DNA from: Exophiala sp. HKRS030
Taxonomy: Eukaryota; Ascomycota; Eurotiomycetes; Chaetothyriales; Herpotrichiellaceae
Direction: 5' to 3'
Assembly (NCBI GenBank): GCA_023897205.1
Contig: JAHWDD010000003.1
Coordinates: 2,607,665-2,671,664 of the forward strand
Length of the DNA stretch: 64,000 nucleotides
The position numbers and the translations under genes are program-made. Position 1 is the first letter of the stretch. Every line of letters begins with the position of its first letter. The notes beneath the pieces were generated by a model. That model searched no databases, was not told the origin of the DNA, and saw nothing but the letters and a program-made list of their open reading frames with translations. Of this stretch, positions 45,401 through 57,639 are shown piece after piece.

Positions 45401-48318
45401 TTCATCAGTGAAATCGTCGACAGGAGGGAGAAAGTCATAAAAATCAAGGGTTAGATCTCCGGAAATGAGACGATTGGTATCCTCGAAACGTGAGAATTCG
45501 ATATCTTGAGGTTTTAGCATCGGTGGGATGACGGCCTCAGTCTCATAATTAGGCATTGAATTCGAGGCGGCTTCTCTCTCCCTTCGCTCCTCTTCCTCTT
45601 TCGCAGACTGTTGGGACATCAGAATAGCGGCTTGGAGGTCAGCTTCTGTGGTATTGCGGGCTCCTCTAGTACGTTCGTGGGTCAAAGAAGGGGTGACCGA
45701 AGGTGCTGCCGAGGGCGCAGGCGATGCGGGCGCAGGACTAGCTTGCGGGTCGCGTCGGTCAGGGTCTAAGCAGACCAAGTCTTGCTTCCAGGATGGGAAG
45801 ATCCTTCTATACTCCATATGCTGATCATCCATCCTCTCACGCCAATCCCAAGCACTACGTTCGAACTCTTGCTGAAGCAACATTGCAACGGCCTCATGCT
45901 CGACCTCGTTGTCAGAATCTTCAAACAGAACTGGCTCATTTGAAATAGTTTGCAAATATGGAAGATCCTCAATAGGGGGAGTCGGGATTGGATTGACTGG
46001 GGGTTGCTTCAGTGGACGACCCTTTGGCATTGCATCCTCTGGGGGAGCCTTTGACTCTATTTCAGCAAATTCTTCGGCTGGAGAGGGCAGTGCGGCAGGT
46101 ATAGTTGGGGAATGGGACACTTGCTCCTTTGGCATTTCGCTCGTTGTTGCAAGACGCCGTGGGATGGCGTCCTGCGCGATCATCTCGAGAAATTGCAGCC
46201 TCACTAACAAAGCCATGATCGGAGCATCTTGTAACAGAGGCGGAGGCTTCCGAGCCTCAAGTAGATCCATTTGCTGTTTGAATCTGTCCTCGGACTCAGC
46301 AAAGTCCTCCTCGTCAAACGTGTCGTCATCGGCTTCGTCTTCGTCTTCACTCGAAGCAAGTCCAGACATTTCAACGTCGTCCGGGGTATGAATGTCGTCG
46401 AAGGGTTGTCTGGGTATGAGTGTTATCTTTGCTTCTGGGATTCTGGGACTCGTGGCCAAGAAAGCCTTGGGCCCTGTGGGAGCAGACGGTACAGACGTGA
46501 CGGAATTCTGGACAGCTCGAGTTTTGTCCGGGGTTCCGTGAAAGCTAGATTGTTGTCTTGGGCCGGAGGGGATAAATCCTGCTCTATCTCTGGTGTCTGC
46601 CGCGTATTGCTTGTTCATCTGATTCATGATAGAAGGCTTTGGCTTGTAATCGGGCGAAACCCAGATTTTAGACCCAGTCCCTGGCGCCCCACGTGGGCCA
46701 TCCCTATCCAAACGAGAGTCTCTTTCCCGAGCGTCTCTGTCAAGTCGAGGGCCAGTTGGGATTGTGGCAATTTTACTGTCGACGCCGAGAGTTTTGGACG
46801 GATCCCTAGGGACGGTTGGTGGACCGGACGATTCGATGGAAGCCAGTCTCGGCCTAAATGGTGGCGGTGCGGTTGCAAGTCGAGGGCCAGAGGGAATGTT
46901 GGCAGGCAGAGTCCGATCCGTCCCCGTCAAAGGTGTGGGTCGAGTATCATGGGATGGCTCTTCTTTCTTCGTCACCGCTTCCCCAGGAGTGTTCCCAACC
47001 GGTGGTGGAGGTGTCGGTCGCACGGATCGTGGCGCAGGCTCAGTAGTACGAGACCAAGGTTCCTGGCTCTGTGTTGCCTTTGGTCCTGAGGGCGTCGCCG
47101 GCACCGTCGCAGAGAGTGTCCTGGCTGCTTTGGGACCACTTGGAGGTTGAAAAGGTGTGGCAGTGGCGACGACTTGCGGCTCGGACTTGGTGGGTGGCGG
47201 CTTAACAGCAGGTGGCTTCTCAACTGCAGGAGTAGTGGATGAGGGTACGGATGGTGGTGGACCGTAGTCGAGTCCAATAGCAGTAGATGATTGTTGAGCA
47301 GTCTGTGGAGGATCGCGGCGAACAGGTTCTGAACGGGCCCCAAAATAGTCGGTCTGGTCTCCATCTCGTCGAATGTCTCGTGTGGATGTAGTCGGAGTAA
47401 CGAGAGCTGAAGCCTTTCGACCCCCGTCGTAGTCGAGCTTTGCTTGGCGATCGCTGGCGGTAGCTGGCGGCGTTGTGACGGATCCCGGATTGTGTCCAGC
47501 AACACTTCTTGCTGGAGACAGATCTCTGGGACGAGTATCTGTATCTCGGTCTCGACCTCTTACGTCCCGCTCCCTGCTGCGATTATAGTCTCTGCGATCA
47601 AAACGATCAGATCGATCAGCTTCGCTCCCTTGTGTACGTCCGCGGTCATAGTCACGCTCACGCCAGCCATCCCTGGAACGACTGCGAGGATGGAACAAGT
47701 CCCTGTCGCGATCGCCGACGAACGAGTTCCTTCCTGTACTTCTGTCCCAGTCGGCTCTGCCGCGACCCCTTCCTAAGCCACCGCGCTGAGCAGGGCCATA
47801 ATAGGAAGCTGCAGAATCGGCCGGGCGTGTAAATGTTGAAGGGAGGGAATCGCGAGAGTCCCTCCGGGGACGCCCCGGGGACGCAGACCGATCCCTACCG
47901 ACATAGGAACGGCCATCCCGAGCTACACCTGCACCGCGGTCGGCTGGAGGAAAGTCACGATCTCGACGCTGCCAATCTGGACGATCATCATCTCTGGCTC
48001 GATATGACTGTGGTGCTCCACGGACGTCACGATCACGATCGCGATCGCGCTCTCGATCACGATCCCATGTATCACCTCCTACACGTGTAGGGAAACCCCC
48101 ACGACCTCGGGTTGAGGAGGAGGAAGAAAATTGGTAGCCTGAACCTCGAAAATCAGCTTTTGGCCCTCGCGGGGGGCTCGGTCTGATGCGGGAGGAGCAG
48201 GGTCTGCCGCACCTCTATAGGAAGACCCTGTGGCAGGATACGTCCCCGAGGGTCTTCGATCATAGCGCGGAGGCGGAGAACGATCTCGGGGTGTCGCAGG
48301 GTATCTCGATGATGACAT
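41974..48318 (-). CDS. snt1: Snt1-like SANT-domain co-repressor (Set3 complex, NCoR/SMRT type), two frame breaks
   Basis: Two exons (44393-48318, 41974-44345) are joined by a 47 bp intron with a TTGCTAACTC branch site. Allowing two lost bases they make 2100 codons (2099 aa). Snt1 is the scaffold of the Set3 histone-deacetylase complex, related to NCoR/SMRT, and acts in the nucleus. An Arg/Asp/Ser-rich N-terminus (DRDRDRDRD) precedes a long disordered part. SANT domain 1 (about residue 965-1020) has [20 protein letters not shown] and [23 protein letters not shown] domain 2 (about 1270-1325) has [19 protein letters not shown] and crosses the intron into IKNYYSRQL. Further on are [19 protein letters not shown] and a poly-Gln tract. 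Breaks, both -1, are at about 48160-48166 (after APREG) and in a G5 run at 43476-43480 (C5 on the coding strand, after TSTAP). Elsewhere both frames read cleanly. Confidence 0.9.
42379..42474 (-). repeat. CAG/CAA repeat coding for poly-Gln/His in Snt1
   Basis: On the coding strand the repeat encodes runs of Gln, the longest 15 residues, broken by His. It lies in the second exon of the Snt1-like gene. Confidence 0.9.
44796..44932 (-). repeat. six-base repeat coding for (Gln-Ala)n in Snt1
   Basis: CAGGCT/CAGGCG-like hexamers on the coding strand encode more than 15 Gln-Ala pairs, merging into Gln-Val and Gln-Pro. They lie between the two SANT domains. Confidence 0.9.
48027..48066 (-). repeat. 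six-base repeat coding for Arg-Asp/Arg-Glu in Snt1
   Basis: CGTGAT/CGCGAT-like hexamers encode alternating Arg and Asp/Glu near the N-terminus, an RD/RE dipeptide repeat. Confidence 0.85.
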
Positions 48319-49961
48319 GGATTATATAAGCAGTTGCTTGGCGTTGTGAACCAATGAACTGATTGGAAGGGTTGGTAGTGAGGCCGGATGGAACATCACG
48401 TGGTCTGGATCCCCCAAGAAGAAGCACAGGCCGCCACAACGTTGAAGAAGTGGCAACGATTGTCTTGAGAGGCAGGTGAGTCAGGCGAGTCAGGCGGGGG
48501 GGGGATTGAGACGTGTATGAGGGTGGTCTTTGGATCTTTCAAACGGGGATGTTTTCGTTTCGACTTTTGAGAGGGTGAAAAGGCGCGTGGATTGAGGTGA
48601 TCTGCTTGGCCCGAAGATAAAATGACGAAGCCTCCACCAACTGCCACCCCGGAGGGAGCTTTCACAGATCTCGTGACTGGGCCCAGTAACCTAGGTCAAT
48701 GCAAATGCGGATTGGGAGTAACCTTTTGTTATTAACGTCGAAAATGAACACCTGCAGCAGGAGTGACGAGTTTTCGCGTGTTGCAGGAGCGCTGTAGGGG
48801 TTGGATTGTTGATTGGTGTACAATGGAGTGGTCGAGGTCGTGAATCCCTTGTGGAAGAATTGTGCACTAATTGAAAACCTAAATTCGGAACACGTCGAAG
48901 ATGAGAATCATCAGAGCTGAATGATTGATGCTCGCGGTTAGAGAGGCGATTGAGGATATTGCGCAGGCAGCCAAGAGCAAGAATGTCGTCGGCGAGATGA
49001 TGGCGACGGCGACGGCAAAAGGTTGAAGGATTTGAAAGATTGAAAGGGTGGTTGAATTGGCCTGTTGAAGTCGCGGAAGATAGGAAACACGGGCAAAAGA
49101 CAAGAGAACCAAGAGTCAGGGAGTAGTAGTACGGAGTACGGAGTAGTTAGGTGATTAGGTGGTTAGGTAGTTAGGTAGTTAGTAGGCACCTAGCTTCTTA
49201 CGGAGTTGGTACGGAGTAGTTCAGTCAGTAGTAGGTGGATAGGTTAGTCTTCCTGGGTGATTTTCACACGAATCCAAGCGGCGAGGAAACACGCTTACTG
49301 GACAGATTGACCATTGATTCGCTCGAGGCCCAGTCTAGTGGTTAGTGCCAGGTGAGGCAGCTAAGAGCCTCCATTGGGCCAGATCATTGGCTGAATGTGG
49401 CTGAATCAAGTCCTAACCTTCATAGTGAGTCTAAAATGCCAGGCTGGCACATTGCCCTCTAGCTGGGTACCATGCACCTGCCATGGGATGCACTGTAACT
49501 ACGAAATACCGAGTACGGAGTACGGAGTACTGTGCACCTAATAGTCCCTACTCCGTGGGTAAGATTGGTTCAAAAGACCCAACGTCATTCACACCGAGAG
49601 AGTACTTGTGGCACGTGCCGCAATCTCAAGCAGCGAGAGGAGCCTTTACGGAGGACATGGCGTAAAATGGCTCTAGGCAGCCTCTGTTGTCAATCAGGAA
49701 TCTGTGGTCTGACACACCCTCAGGTTTCTCAGGCTCCTCAGGCTCAGCCTAGCCACTCTTAAGCGCCTCCTTAGCCTAGCCCAATGCCCTAGGGCTGCGG
49801 TTCAAAGCGGCACCTGCAGGTACCACTGGAATGGCATTTCGGTCTTGATACTCGGCCTTACTGCAGAAATTTTGCACTTTTGCACTTGTGCATGTCCCAG
49901 CCTATGGGTCCGTCTTCAGATCGATCCCCTACAACAATCCCACATTGTTGAGATTACGAAA
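48319..49961. promoter_or_regulatory. divergent promoter region, snt1 and deoxyhypusine synthase, with TACGGAGTA cluster
   Basis: No gene was recognised. Five copies of TACGGAGTA lie at 49130-49145 (two, overlapping), 49210-49218 and 49514-49529 (two). Between them is a GTTAGGTAG-like imperfect repeat (about 49145-49185). Confidence 0.45.
49130..49145. repeat. two overlapping TACGGAGTA elements
   Basis: The sequence reads TACGGAGTACGGAGTA. Each 9-mer has complementary arms TAC/GTA around a GGA core. It is one of about 17 copies in the window. Confidence 0.85.
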
Positions 49962-51179
49962 ATGGGGTCTCATCCTCCTTCAAAAGCGACAGATGCGGTG
50001 CTTGTGGCATCTGAACCAGTCCCTGATGGCACTCAACAGGTGCGCGGGATTGATTGGTCGTCGTTCCAGCCAGACCAACGTTCCATCATATCCGACTTTG
50101 TGCATCAGATTACCGGACAAGGGTTTCAATCTTCTTCTGTGGGCGACGCGGTTCGCATCATCAATGACATGGTCGGTTCTCTTCTTCCATGACAGCAATG
50201 TACTGAAAAGCAGAGTCTGACTGCCTTCTCAGCGATCATGGAAAGATGTCGAGACAGGTGACGGAACCACCATCTTCTTGGGTTACACTTCAAATATGAT
50301 CTCGTCTGGCTTACGCGAGACATTCCGATATCTGGTCCAGAACCGTCATGTTTCGGCAATAGTCACCACAGCCGGTGGGATTGAGGAAGATTTTATCAAA
50401 TGTCTTGCACCCACCTACCATGGCTCCTTCTCCGCTTCCGGAGCCGCCTTGCGCGCCAAAGGGCTCAATCGAATTGGCAATCTTGTGGTGCCCAATAACA
50501 ACTATTGCGCATTTGAAGACTGGGTGGTGCCGATATTGGATCAGATGTTGCAAGAACAGGAAGAAGAATTTGCCCGCACCGGCCAACGATTCTTCTGGAC
50601 TCCGAGCAAGATTATCCAGCGCCTAGGCAAGGAGATCAACGATGAATCTTCCGTGTACTACTGGGCATATAAGAACGACATCCCAGTGTTTTGTCCCGCC
50701 CTGACCGACGGGAGCCTAGGCGACATGATATACTTTCACTCGTTCAAGGCATCCCCACTGCAGCTCGGAATCGACATTGCGCAAGACATTCGAAAAATCA
50801 ACACGATCGCAGTGCGGGCCAAACGAGCAGGCATGATTATCCTCGGCGGTGGCGTTGTCAAGCATCACATTGCCAATGCATGCCTAATGAGGAATGGTGC
50901 TGAAAGTGCGGTGTACATCAACACGGCACAAGAATTTGACGGCAGTGATGCCGGAGCTCGACCGGACGAAGCAGTCAGCTGGGGCAAGATCAAAGCAGAT
51001 GGTCAGAGTGTCAAGGTAAGGACATGTCGCGCCAGCACACTACAGCACACTACAGCACAACACCATACAGAATAGAACAGAAAGAACAACAAAGCTGATT
51101 TATATCATAGGTTTATGCCGAGGCCACCATTGCTTTCCCTCTGATTGTGGCAAGCACCTTTGCGAGAGGTGATTCCTGA
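49962..51179 (+). CDS. dys1: deoxyhypusine synthase
   Basis: Three exons (49962-50171, 50233-51015, 51111-51179) sum to 354 codons, giving 353 aa, in frame. The enzyme moves the aminobutyl group of spermidine, with NAD+, onto one lysine of eIF5A, the first step of hypusine formation. Motifs in order are [82 protein letters not shown] (read here in two parts) and the active-site loop SWGKIK. Its Lys322 corresponds to the catalytic Lys329 of the human enzyme. The last small exon ([17 protein letters not shown]) is needed for the conserved C-terminus. The start at 49962 gives the usual length; an open frame continues upstream without family sequence. No frame break is seen. Confidence 0.96.
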
Positions 51180-51677
51180 CGTTGTCACGATGCAACAGCG
51201 AGTGACACCTTGATCTTCATTGTGTAGCTTGGCAGCCCCAACATATGGGATACATGCAAGCTCCCGACACTCGGAAGAAATCATGGGGAAATCCTGTCTA
51301 CGGCCCTATCCGTGGCCTACGGTGGCTCTTTGAATAAGTTGTCAGTCCTTTGGCTTCAATGTCGTGCAACAAACAAATCAGCCACCAGAAGGCCTGTACA
51401 AGCCCTCATGAGTGAAGTCAATTGACCAGAATTGGCCCGGTGGATGGACAATGAAAACGTTGGTCCGCGCCATCAGCGGCTTGTCGACGTGGCTGACTGC
51501 TGTGGCCGATGTGTGAGGTGCTCCGGGTGCACAAGGCACAAGTGTCGTTGGAAAGCCGGTATGCAGGACGCGTGGGGCAGGCTCATTAGTTAGTTGTTAG
51601 GGTGCCTGGTTGATAACCAGAACTTGCAGCGGAACCAGGAGGCAAGGGCACGGCAAGGGGTGGTGTGTTCAACACCT

Positions 51678-51713
51678 CATGGACATGGACCATGGACCAT
51701 GGACCATGGACCC
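51678..51713. repeat. CATGGAC tandem repeat
   Basis: About four to five copies of CATGGAC(C) in a row. Confidence 0.85.
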
Positions 51714-52229
51714 TGCGATGGGGGTCCAATGAACCGTGGGATTTAGGCGGCAAAGCCTCAGGTTGGGTGCCCACTGCCAGCTGGTGCCTTGTTTAGGGGG
51801 ACTTTATGCTGCATCGGAAGGCTGCCGTACAGACAAGGCGAACACGCATCAGAGGTCTGGGACCAATCATCCAAGGTGGAATCCGCCGACAAGACCGGGG
51901 CCTGAGGAAATCTCAGAGTTTGGCATACTCCGTAGACACGCCTAACTACCCTAACTACCCCTAACTACTGTGGACACTCCGTACTCCGTAGCTTAGGATG
52001 TGCAAACCGGTCGGCTAGTAAATCAAGTGCCTAATTCCGCGAACGAGTTTTGGGGTTTTTGGCTGCACCTAAACCCACTACGAGGGTTAGTTGGCCACTA
52101 ATGGTAGAGCGTTGAGTCACGGAAAAGGGCGATCCAGGCATGACCTAAAGCATAGATTTGACCAATAATTGGGGGCTAACTCCTGTGGGACAGGCACGAA
52201 GAGAACCTCTTAAGGCGCCGCCTAATAAG

Positions 52230-52245
52230 TACGGAGTACTCCGTA
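52230..52245. repeat. 16-bp perfect palindrome of the TACGGAGTA element
   Basis: TACGGAGTACTCCGTA reads the same on both strands. It is formed by one TACGGAGTA overlapping its own reverse complement. Confidence 0.9.
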
Positions 52246-52703
52246 GTCGGTGCCAGAGCCTCGAGGTGGTGGTGGTGGTGGTGATGGGGATGATGATGGT
52301 GGCCAGCTGGGTCATAATAACGCCTGCTCCGTGGTTCCTAATGTACTGTACCTACCTAGGTAGGCACTGAGTGGCCCTGCGAGGTACCTCGTGATTAGAT
52401 GATGCATCCGGAGTATGTAGGTACCTACCTCATGGTAGACTCTTAGACTGTTACTTACCTAGGCAGCTACAGAGGCTAACCGTGGCTAACCAAGTCTAAC
52501 TAACTACTCCCTAGTTATATAACTGCACTAGCAGCTTAAACCCCACCTAAAACAATTAGTGCGTCCAAGGCGGCGTGCGGGTGGCGGCAGGCTTAAAAGT
52601 GGGGATTCTAGGCGGTGACTGTCGGTGACAGTTAGTGACAGTTAGTGACTGCAGGTGACTCTAAACTAATAAGCTGGAAGGTACCAGTGGTGCTGGTCGT
52701 GGC

Positions 52704-52747
52704 TGGTGCAGGTGCAGGTGCGGGTGCAGGTGCGGGTGCAGGTGCGG
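52704..52747. repeat. GGTGCA/GGTGCG hexamer repeat
   Basis: About seven copies of a hexamer alternating GGTGCA and GGTGCG. It would encode Gly-Ala pairs in one frame, but no gene is supported. Confidence 0.85.
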
Positions 52748-53419
52748 TGGTTACTCTCCATTCTTCGTCCATCATCTCCAACTTTGACCTTTTGCTCCCT
52801 TTCGTCGATAATCCCCAGGCTGCAATGGCGCCTCAACCGGTCAACAAAGCAACTTTTTGATTCTTGGGCCACAGACTGGACCGTCTCCGGGTGGAAACCC
52901 TGTCCTCAGTCGTCAATCCTCAATCCTCAATCCTCCGTCCTCAGCCCTTCAAGACCACACAAGTAAGACACGTTAAGATCCTCAGATCCATCAGCCGCCT
53001 CTTGCAGCGCCTTGTCACCTGGGAACCCACAGGCAGCCAACGCCTCCTTGATTCGTTCAAATGTTCATATCCTTGCACTGATGTGCAGACACACATGTTC
53101 CTGTCCTTAGGTTGTGACTCTCACCACAATATATCATTCTTTCTGATTTCCAATTCAACTGCTCCTCCCTTCTCTCCTCTACCTTGACTTGCAACCCTGT
53201 CTACACATCCACCCTCTGTACATTCAACTCTCTTCCTCTTGTCGGACCCTGGAAATCATCCCTCCTCCTCCTTCTCCACCAAAGCCTTGTCAACGTACCC
53301 ATCCTTGAGGTCGTCCTTCAATCCTCCATTACCTCCAGTATTAACTTGCAGCCTGCGACCGCATGCAAATGAGTCACCCACCTTCACTCCCAGAGACCAC
53401 TGTCACGTGAAACACAACC

Positions 53420-56400
53420 ATGACGAGCTACCAGAATTCACCTGTGCTCGTCCAGCATGCCTCACCTCCTCATACCCTAGCGTCACCACTGGCACTTAGT
53501 TCTATTCCAACCTTTCCATCAGAGTCTCAGAGCGACCCAGTACGTCTACCTGACCCCATCTACCCTTCGAGCACGCCGGTTCCTGATGAAGAGGTCATCG
53601 TCCCGGCTCCTTCCATGCCAGACACCATCATGTCGGATGCCCCATCAATTGGGGAAGCAGACGGAGACACAGAAAGCCATGGAACGACGCAGCAACACAC
53701 ACCATCAGAAACCACCAGACAGACACCATCCGAACCACAACAACAACGGACAGAAGAGCGAGAACAGCTACATCCTCCGATCGACCGACCGAACACCACA
53801 AATGATGCCCACAATGACTCCCAGCCTCAAGCAGAGATCGAACAATCACAATCAGTCGGCGCTGAAGCAAGCCTGACAGACACAGACCCCGCAACCAATG
53901 TTGCACCTCTTACAGAAGGTGAAGTGCCCGCGCAGGAACCCGAGATACCGTCCCAAGAACCCTCAGTACCACCACCTCCCCAGAGGACGAACCAGTACCG
54001 GTCCCGGAGTGGGCCACTTGGACGGACGATCTATCTACTCCAAGCGAAGAGGAACTTAAACAGATGGCTGATATCGAGGAACTCAACGCTTTGGACACCC
54101 AGGCTGTGGAAAAGAAGCTACTGGTTCCAGTTGACGATCCAGATGTCCGACCTGTCAAAAAATTACGCTTGAGATGGGTCATCAAGAATGTTCGAGGAGA
54201 CAAGCATAAGCCTAATCATGCACGAGTCATGATTTCACCTCCTATCGAAGTCGATGGACGCTACTGGCAGATCAAATTCTATCCCCGAGGCAATGAGGCT
54301 CTTGGTTCCCGAGACGCCAGATATCTCAGCGTCTACGTTCGATGTGCCACCAAGCCCCTTGAGTCAGAAGATCAATTCACATCGAGTGTCTGCAGTATCT
54401 ACGAAGGCACTCCCGAAGCTGACCTTGGAGATCGAACAACGCCGAGACAGGTTTATGAGCAGACTGGACAGCAAGCGGAACACCCTGGCAAGACTGACAG
54501 GCCTGAGGAAGGGGAGCCACCTGTCACCCAACAATCCAACTCTACCGATGCTTCAGACACGCCCGGTGTCGTTGATACACAGCCCACTGTGACTGAGACT
54601 GAAAACGTGTCACAAGAGCCGCATCCTGTGGAAGACTGGCAAGTCCCTGCACAGATGGGGGTCATCATGTACAATCCACAAGAACCACGCGCTTGCTTCT
54701 ACGCTTCAGACTCTCACCAATTTAACGCGCTTAACAACGATTGGGGCTTCACCCGCTTTGGGTCGAGAAAGTGGAAGTATCTTCATGTCAGAGACCAGGG
54801 GAAGAGAGCAGCCATTCTTCAAAACGACACCCTAGGCATTGATGTGTATATCCGAACATTTGATGATTTGTCTCAGTCATTGTGGTGGCATGCTTCTGAT
54901 GGAGAGCTCAATTGGAACTCTAAAATGCTGTCTGGATATTTCCCAATGGGTACACCTCCACTCTATAATAGCCCGGCTGTTGCGGGTCTCACCGCTTTGC
55001 TCCTCTTGGTTCCCTTTCGCAAGCTCATCCAAAGCATTGATGGAGGGGCCTGGAGAGCCAATTCCCAGATTCGTCCACGACCTCTCGTTTGCAAATTGCA
55101 GATGATCCTCTCCCTGATGCGCCATCTGGATCCGGCCACAGAAAATTACGTCAATGTCTACCCTGCCATTGAAGAGCTTCAGGAACACGGTGAATGTTTC
55201 TATGAAGTGACCTCCTTCTGGGAATGTCTTCGACGATCCTTGGAACTCGAAATGGAGGGCGAGGATCTGGCGCTACAAGAATTGCGTAGAATATTTGATA
55301 CTGCCGATGGTCCATTCGCCATCCCTGCGCTGCCAGTCGAACATGTGGCTGATATCCAGCAGAGTATCGAGAAGCTTCTCGATGAGCAAAAATTTCAGGG
55401 GCACCTGCCGAACTTTCTTCCACTATCTCTCGATCGACAAAAATTTGACAAGCGAACTCGACAATGGAAGCTGCTGCACGATTATGTCCATCTCAATGAA
55501 GAGATTGATCTGACACGGTTCTCGGACGCGGGACACGACGTGAAGTATACCTTGTACGGGTTCATGGTTCATGCCGAGGAAAGAACCTCGGAGAAGTATT
55601 TTAGTGTGCTACGACCGGGCGGACCTAATACTAAATGGCTACGCTTTGACGACGGCAATGGAAATAGGGTTTTTTCCCATACGAGAAAAGGACTTAAGGA
55701 TTATGAGGGACTGCAAGGGCAGGCTCTGAAAGATCTCACAACCACCAGGAGAACGGCATACTTGGCCATGTATATCAGATCCGATCGTCTGCAGGAGTAT
55801 CTCGCGAGTGAAATGGAACCCTATTCACTCCCAAAGTGGTTGGCTCCCCATCTTTCGAGCAGCCTCGTAGCTAGAGACGACATTCTGGCCGAGGATAGTC
55901 TCGAAGACAGTGGAAATGAAATCGACGTCGAGGTGTACTCGGATGAAGGTATCCAGGGACGAGACGGTCTCTTGGATGCATTCAACATGAAGATACAGTC
56001 AAAGCACAAGGGCATGTACCATGTCAAACGGTTCTCGAAGCAGACCAAAATGCAGGAAGTCCGAGCGCAACTCGCCGCAACCATGTCAATTGAGAATCCA
56101 GAAAGAATCCGACTCTTCGTCATGAACTACGTCGGCCTGGGCAGCTGTACAAGTGCTCATATGCGACCTGTTACACTTTCACGATCGTTGGAAGAAGATC
56201 GCGCCCCTCATCAGCCTCTCTGTTTATGGATGTCTGTTCTAAACAGTACCGAGGACATTGAATTGTTTGGCGAACCCGATCCAGTGACCGTGCAGGAGCA
56301 TCAAGAGGTTGTGACCACCGACGAAGTCATGACACAGGACGTGGAAAACACAGAGGCTCCTTTGGCAGGCGCAGACCATGAGCAAGATTCTGTCCAGCAA

Positions 56401-57639
56401 GCTGTAATGGCTGATATTGAACGACTGCCGAACACGACGGGTGAACAGCAAGACCCAGTATCACGTGTGGGTGAGGAACAAGATACAGTCATGCAGTTGG
56501 GAGAAGTTCCGCAGCAGACTTTAGAGGAGAATCCAACGATTGACGTTCCACATGGCCATCTTGTAGACGCATCCAACCACGATGAGATGGCTGAGTTGTC
56601 TACTACACATCCTGCGGTGCAGATTGATCCAACGGAAGCCGACGACGCCGCAATCGCTGCCCTTATTGCCCAAGATGCCGGAGTTATGGACTTTACCATG
56701 GAACTAGACCGGGAAGGCGACAGTGTCAACCCACAGAGTGCTGACAATGTTGAAGCACCTACGACGGCTTCTACACAGCAGCGTCCTGTTGACAGTATAT
56801 ATGGATTCATCCAGGTTTTTGACGTGGAGAAACAGAATTTCTTCCTGCATGGATCATTCTTTGCCAAGACAGAGGAGACTCTCAAGGAGTGTATCCGGCG
56901 AAGAATGGGCTACGGCAACGACAAGGAATTCAACCTGTGGCGACGAGATTCGATGGTCGACGGTAGTGTTGTTCCCGATGATGAATGTATCATGTACCGA
57001 CGGGTGACGAACGGTATGGATTACATCGTGAGCGACATCATCCCCAAATCCCGAGTCAAGGAGCTTGAGAGGGAGGGCAAGTTTTCAGATCCTTTTCATC
57101 TTTCGAAATATCTTCGCATGGTTGATCGAAAGCATCCTGTTAGGTCAATGACGACGGAGCAACCTATCGAGTTCTCTGAATTTGCAGACGACTACTATCT
57201 CGGAAACCTGGTCAATGGGCGACTTCACGGCGAGAAGTGTACCTGGATCACTGCGGATGGCAATTGCTATGAAGGACCGATGGTGTGCAACAAGAAGTGC
57301 GGCAAGGGTGGCAAGATGGTGTATCAAAATGGTGACATTTACGAAGGCGAATGGGACAATGATGAACGACACGGTCAAGGTACGTTTATTGAAGGGCGAA
57401 CAGGGAACAGATATGTGGGGGGATTCGAGTATGGGAAACGATGGGGAATGGGTACGACTTACTGGCAGGTGGCAGATGAGCAATCGGATCTGTGCCAGAT
57501 TTGTGCCGGCGAAGAAATCGATGCGCTATTCTTCCCCTGTGGACACGTGTGTGCATGTGTGGAATGTGCCAAACAGTGTCAGATCTGTCCGATCTGTCGC
57601 AAGACGGTGCAACAGGTGGTCAAGATGTTTCGAGCCTGA
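53420..57639 (+). CDS. MATH / USP-like / MORN / RING protein, one frame break
   Basis: This long protein resembles the fungal proteins called MATH and UCH domain protein. With one lost base allowed for it has 1407 codons (1406 aa) and needs no intron. A disordered Pro/Gln/Glu-rich N-terminus (about 1-190) breaks frame in a C4 run at 53978-53981, before EWATWTDDLSTPSEEELKQ. MATH-like segments lie at about 240-300 and 404-491 (WQVPAQMGVIMYNP ... LWWH). The USP-like fold runs about 500-790. Its Cys-box position reads MGTPPLYNSPAVAGL with no cysteine, and its His box reads FMVHAEERTSEKYFSVL with Lys where the GHY His is expected. Peptidase activity is therefore unlikely. Three MORN repeats (YEGEWDNDERHGQGTF and similar, about 1258-1355) lead to a C-terminal C3HC4 RING (CQIC, CGHVCACVEC, CPIC), which suggests ubiquitin ligase activity. 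Confidence 0.88.

Larger units (their letters stand above)
51180..53419. other. intergenic, 2.2 kb, repeat-rich
   Basis: No protein family was recognised. The stretch holds TACGGAGTA/TACTCCGTA copies at 51926-51934, 51982-51990 and 52230-52245. It also holds CATGGAC repeats (51678-51713), GGT/GAT triplets (about 52264-52300) and GGTGCAG-type hexamers (52704-52747). The last 400 bp are CT-rich and form the leader of the MATH/RING gene. Confidence 0.45.

Noticed and set aside
45909..47150. Several plus-strand ORFs over 100 codons
   Set aside because: Antisense to the Snt1 coding exon, which has SANT domains in the other direction.
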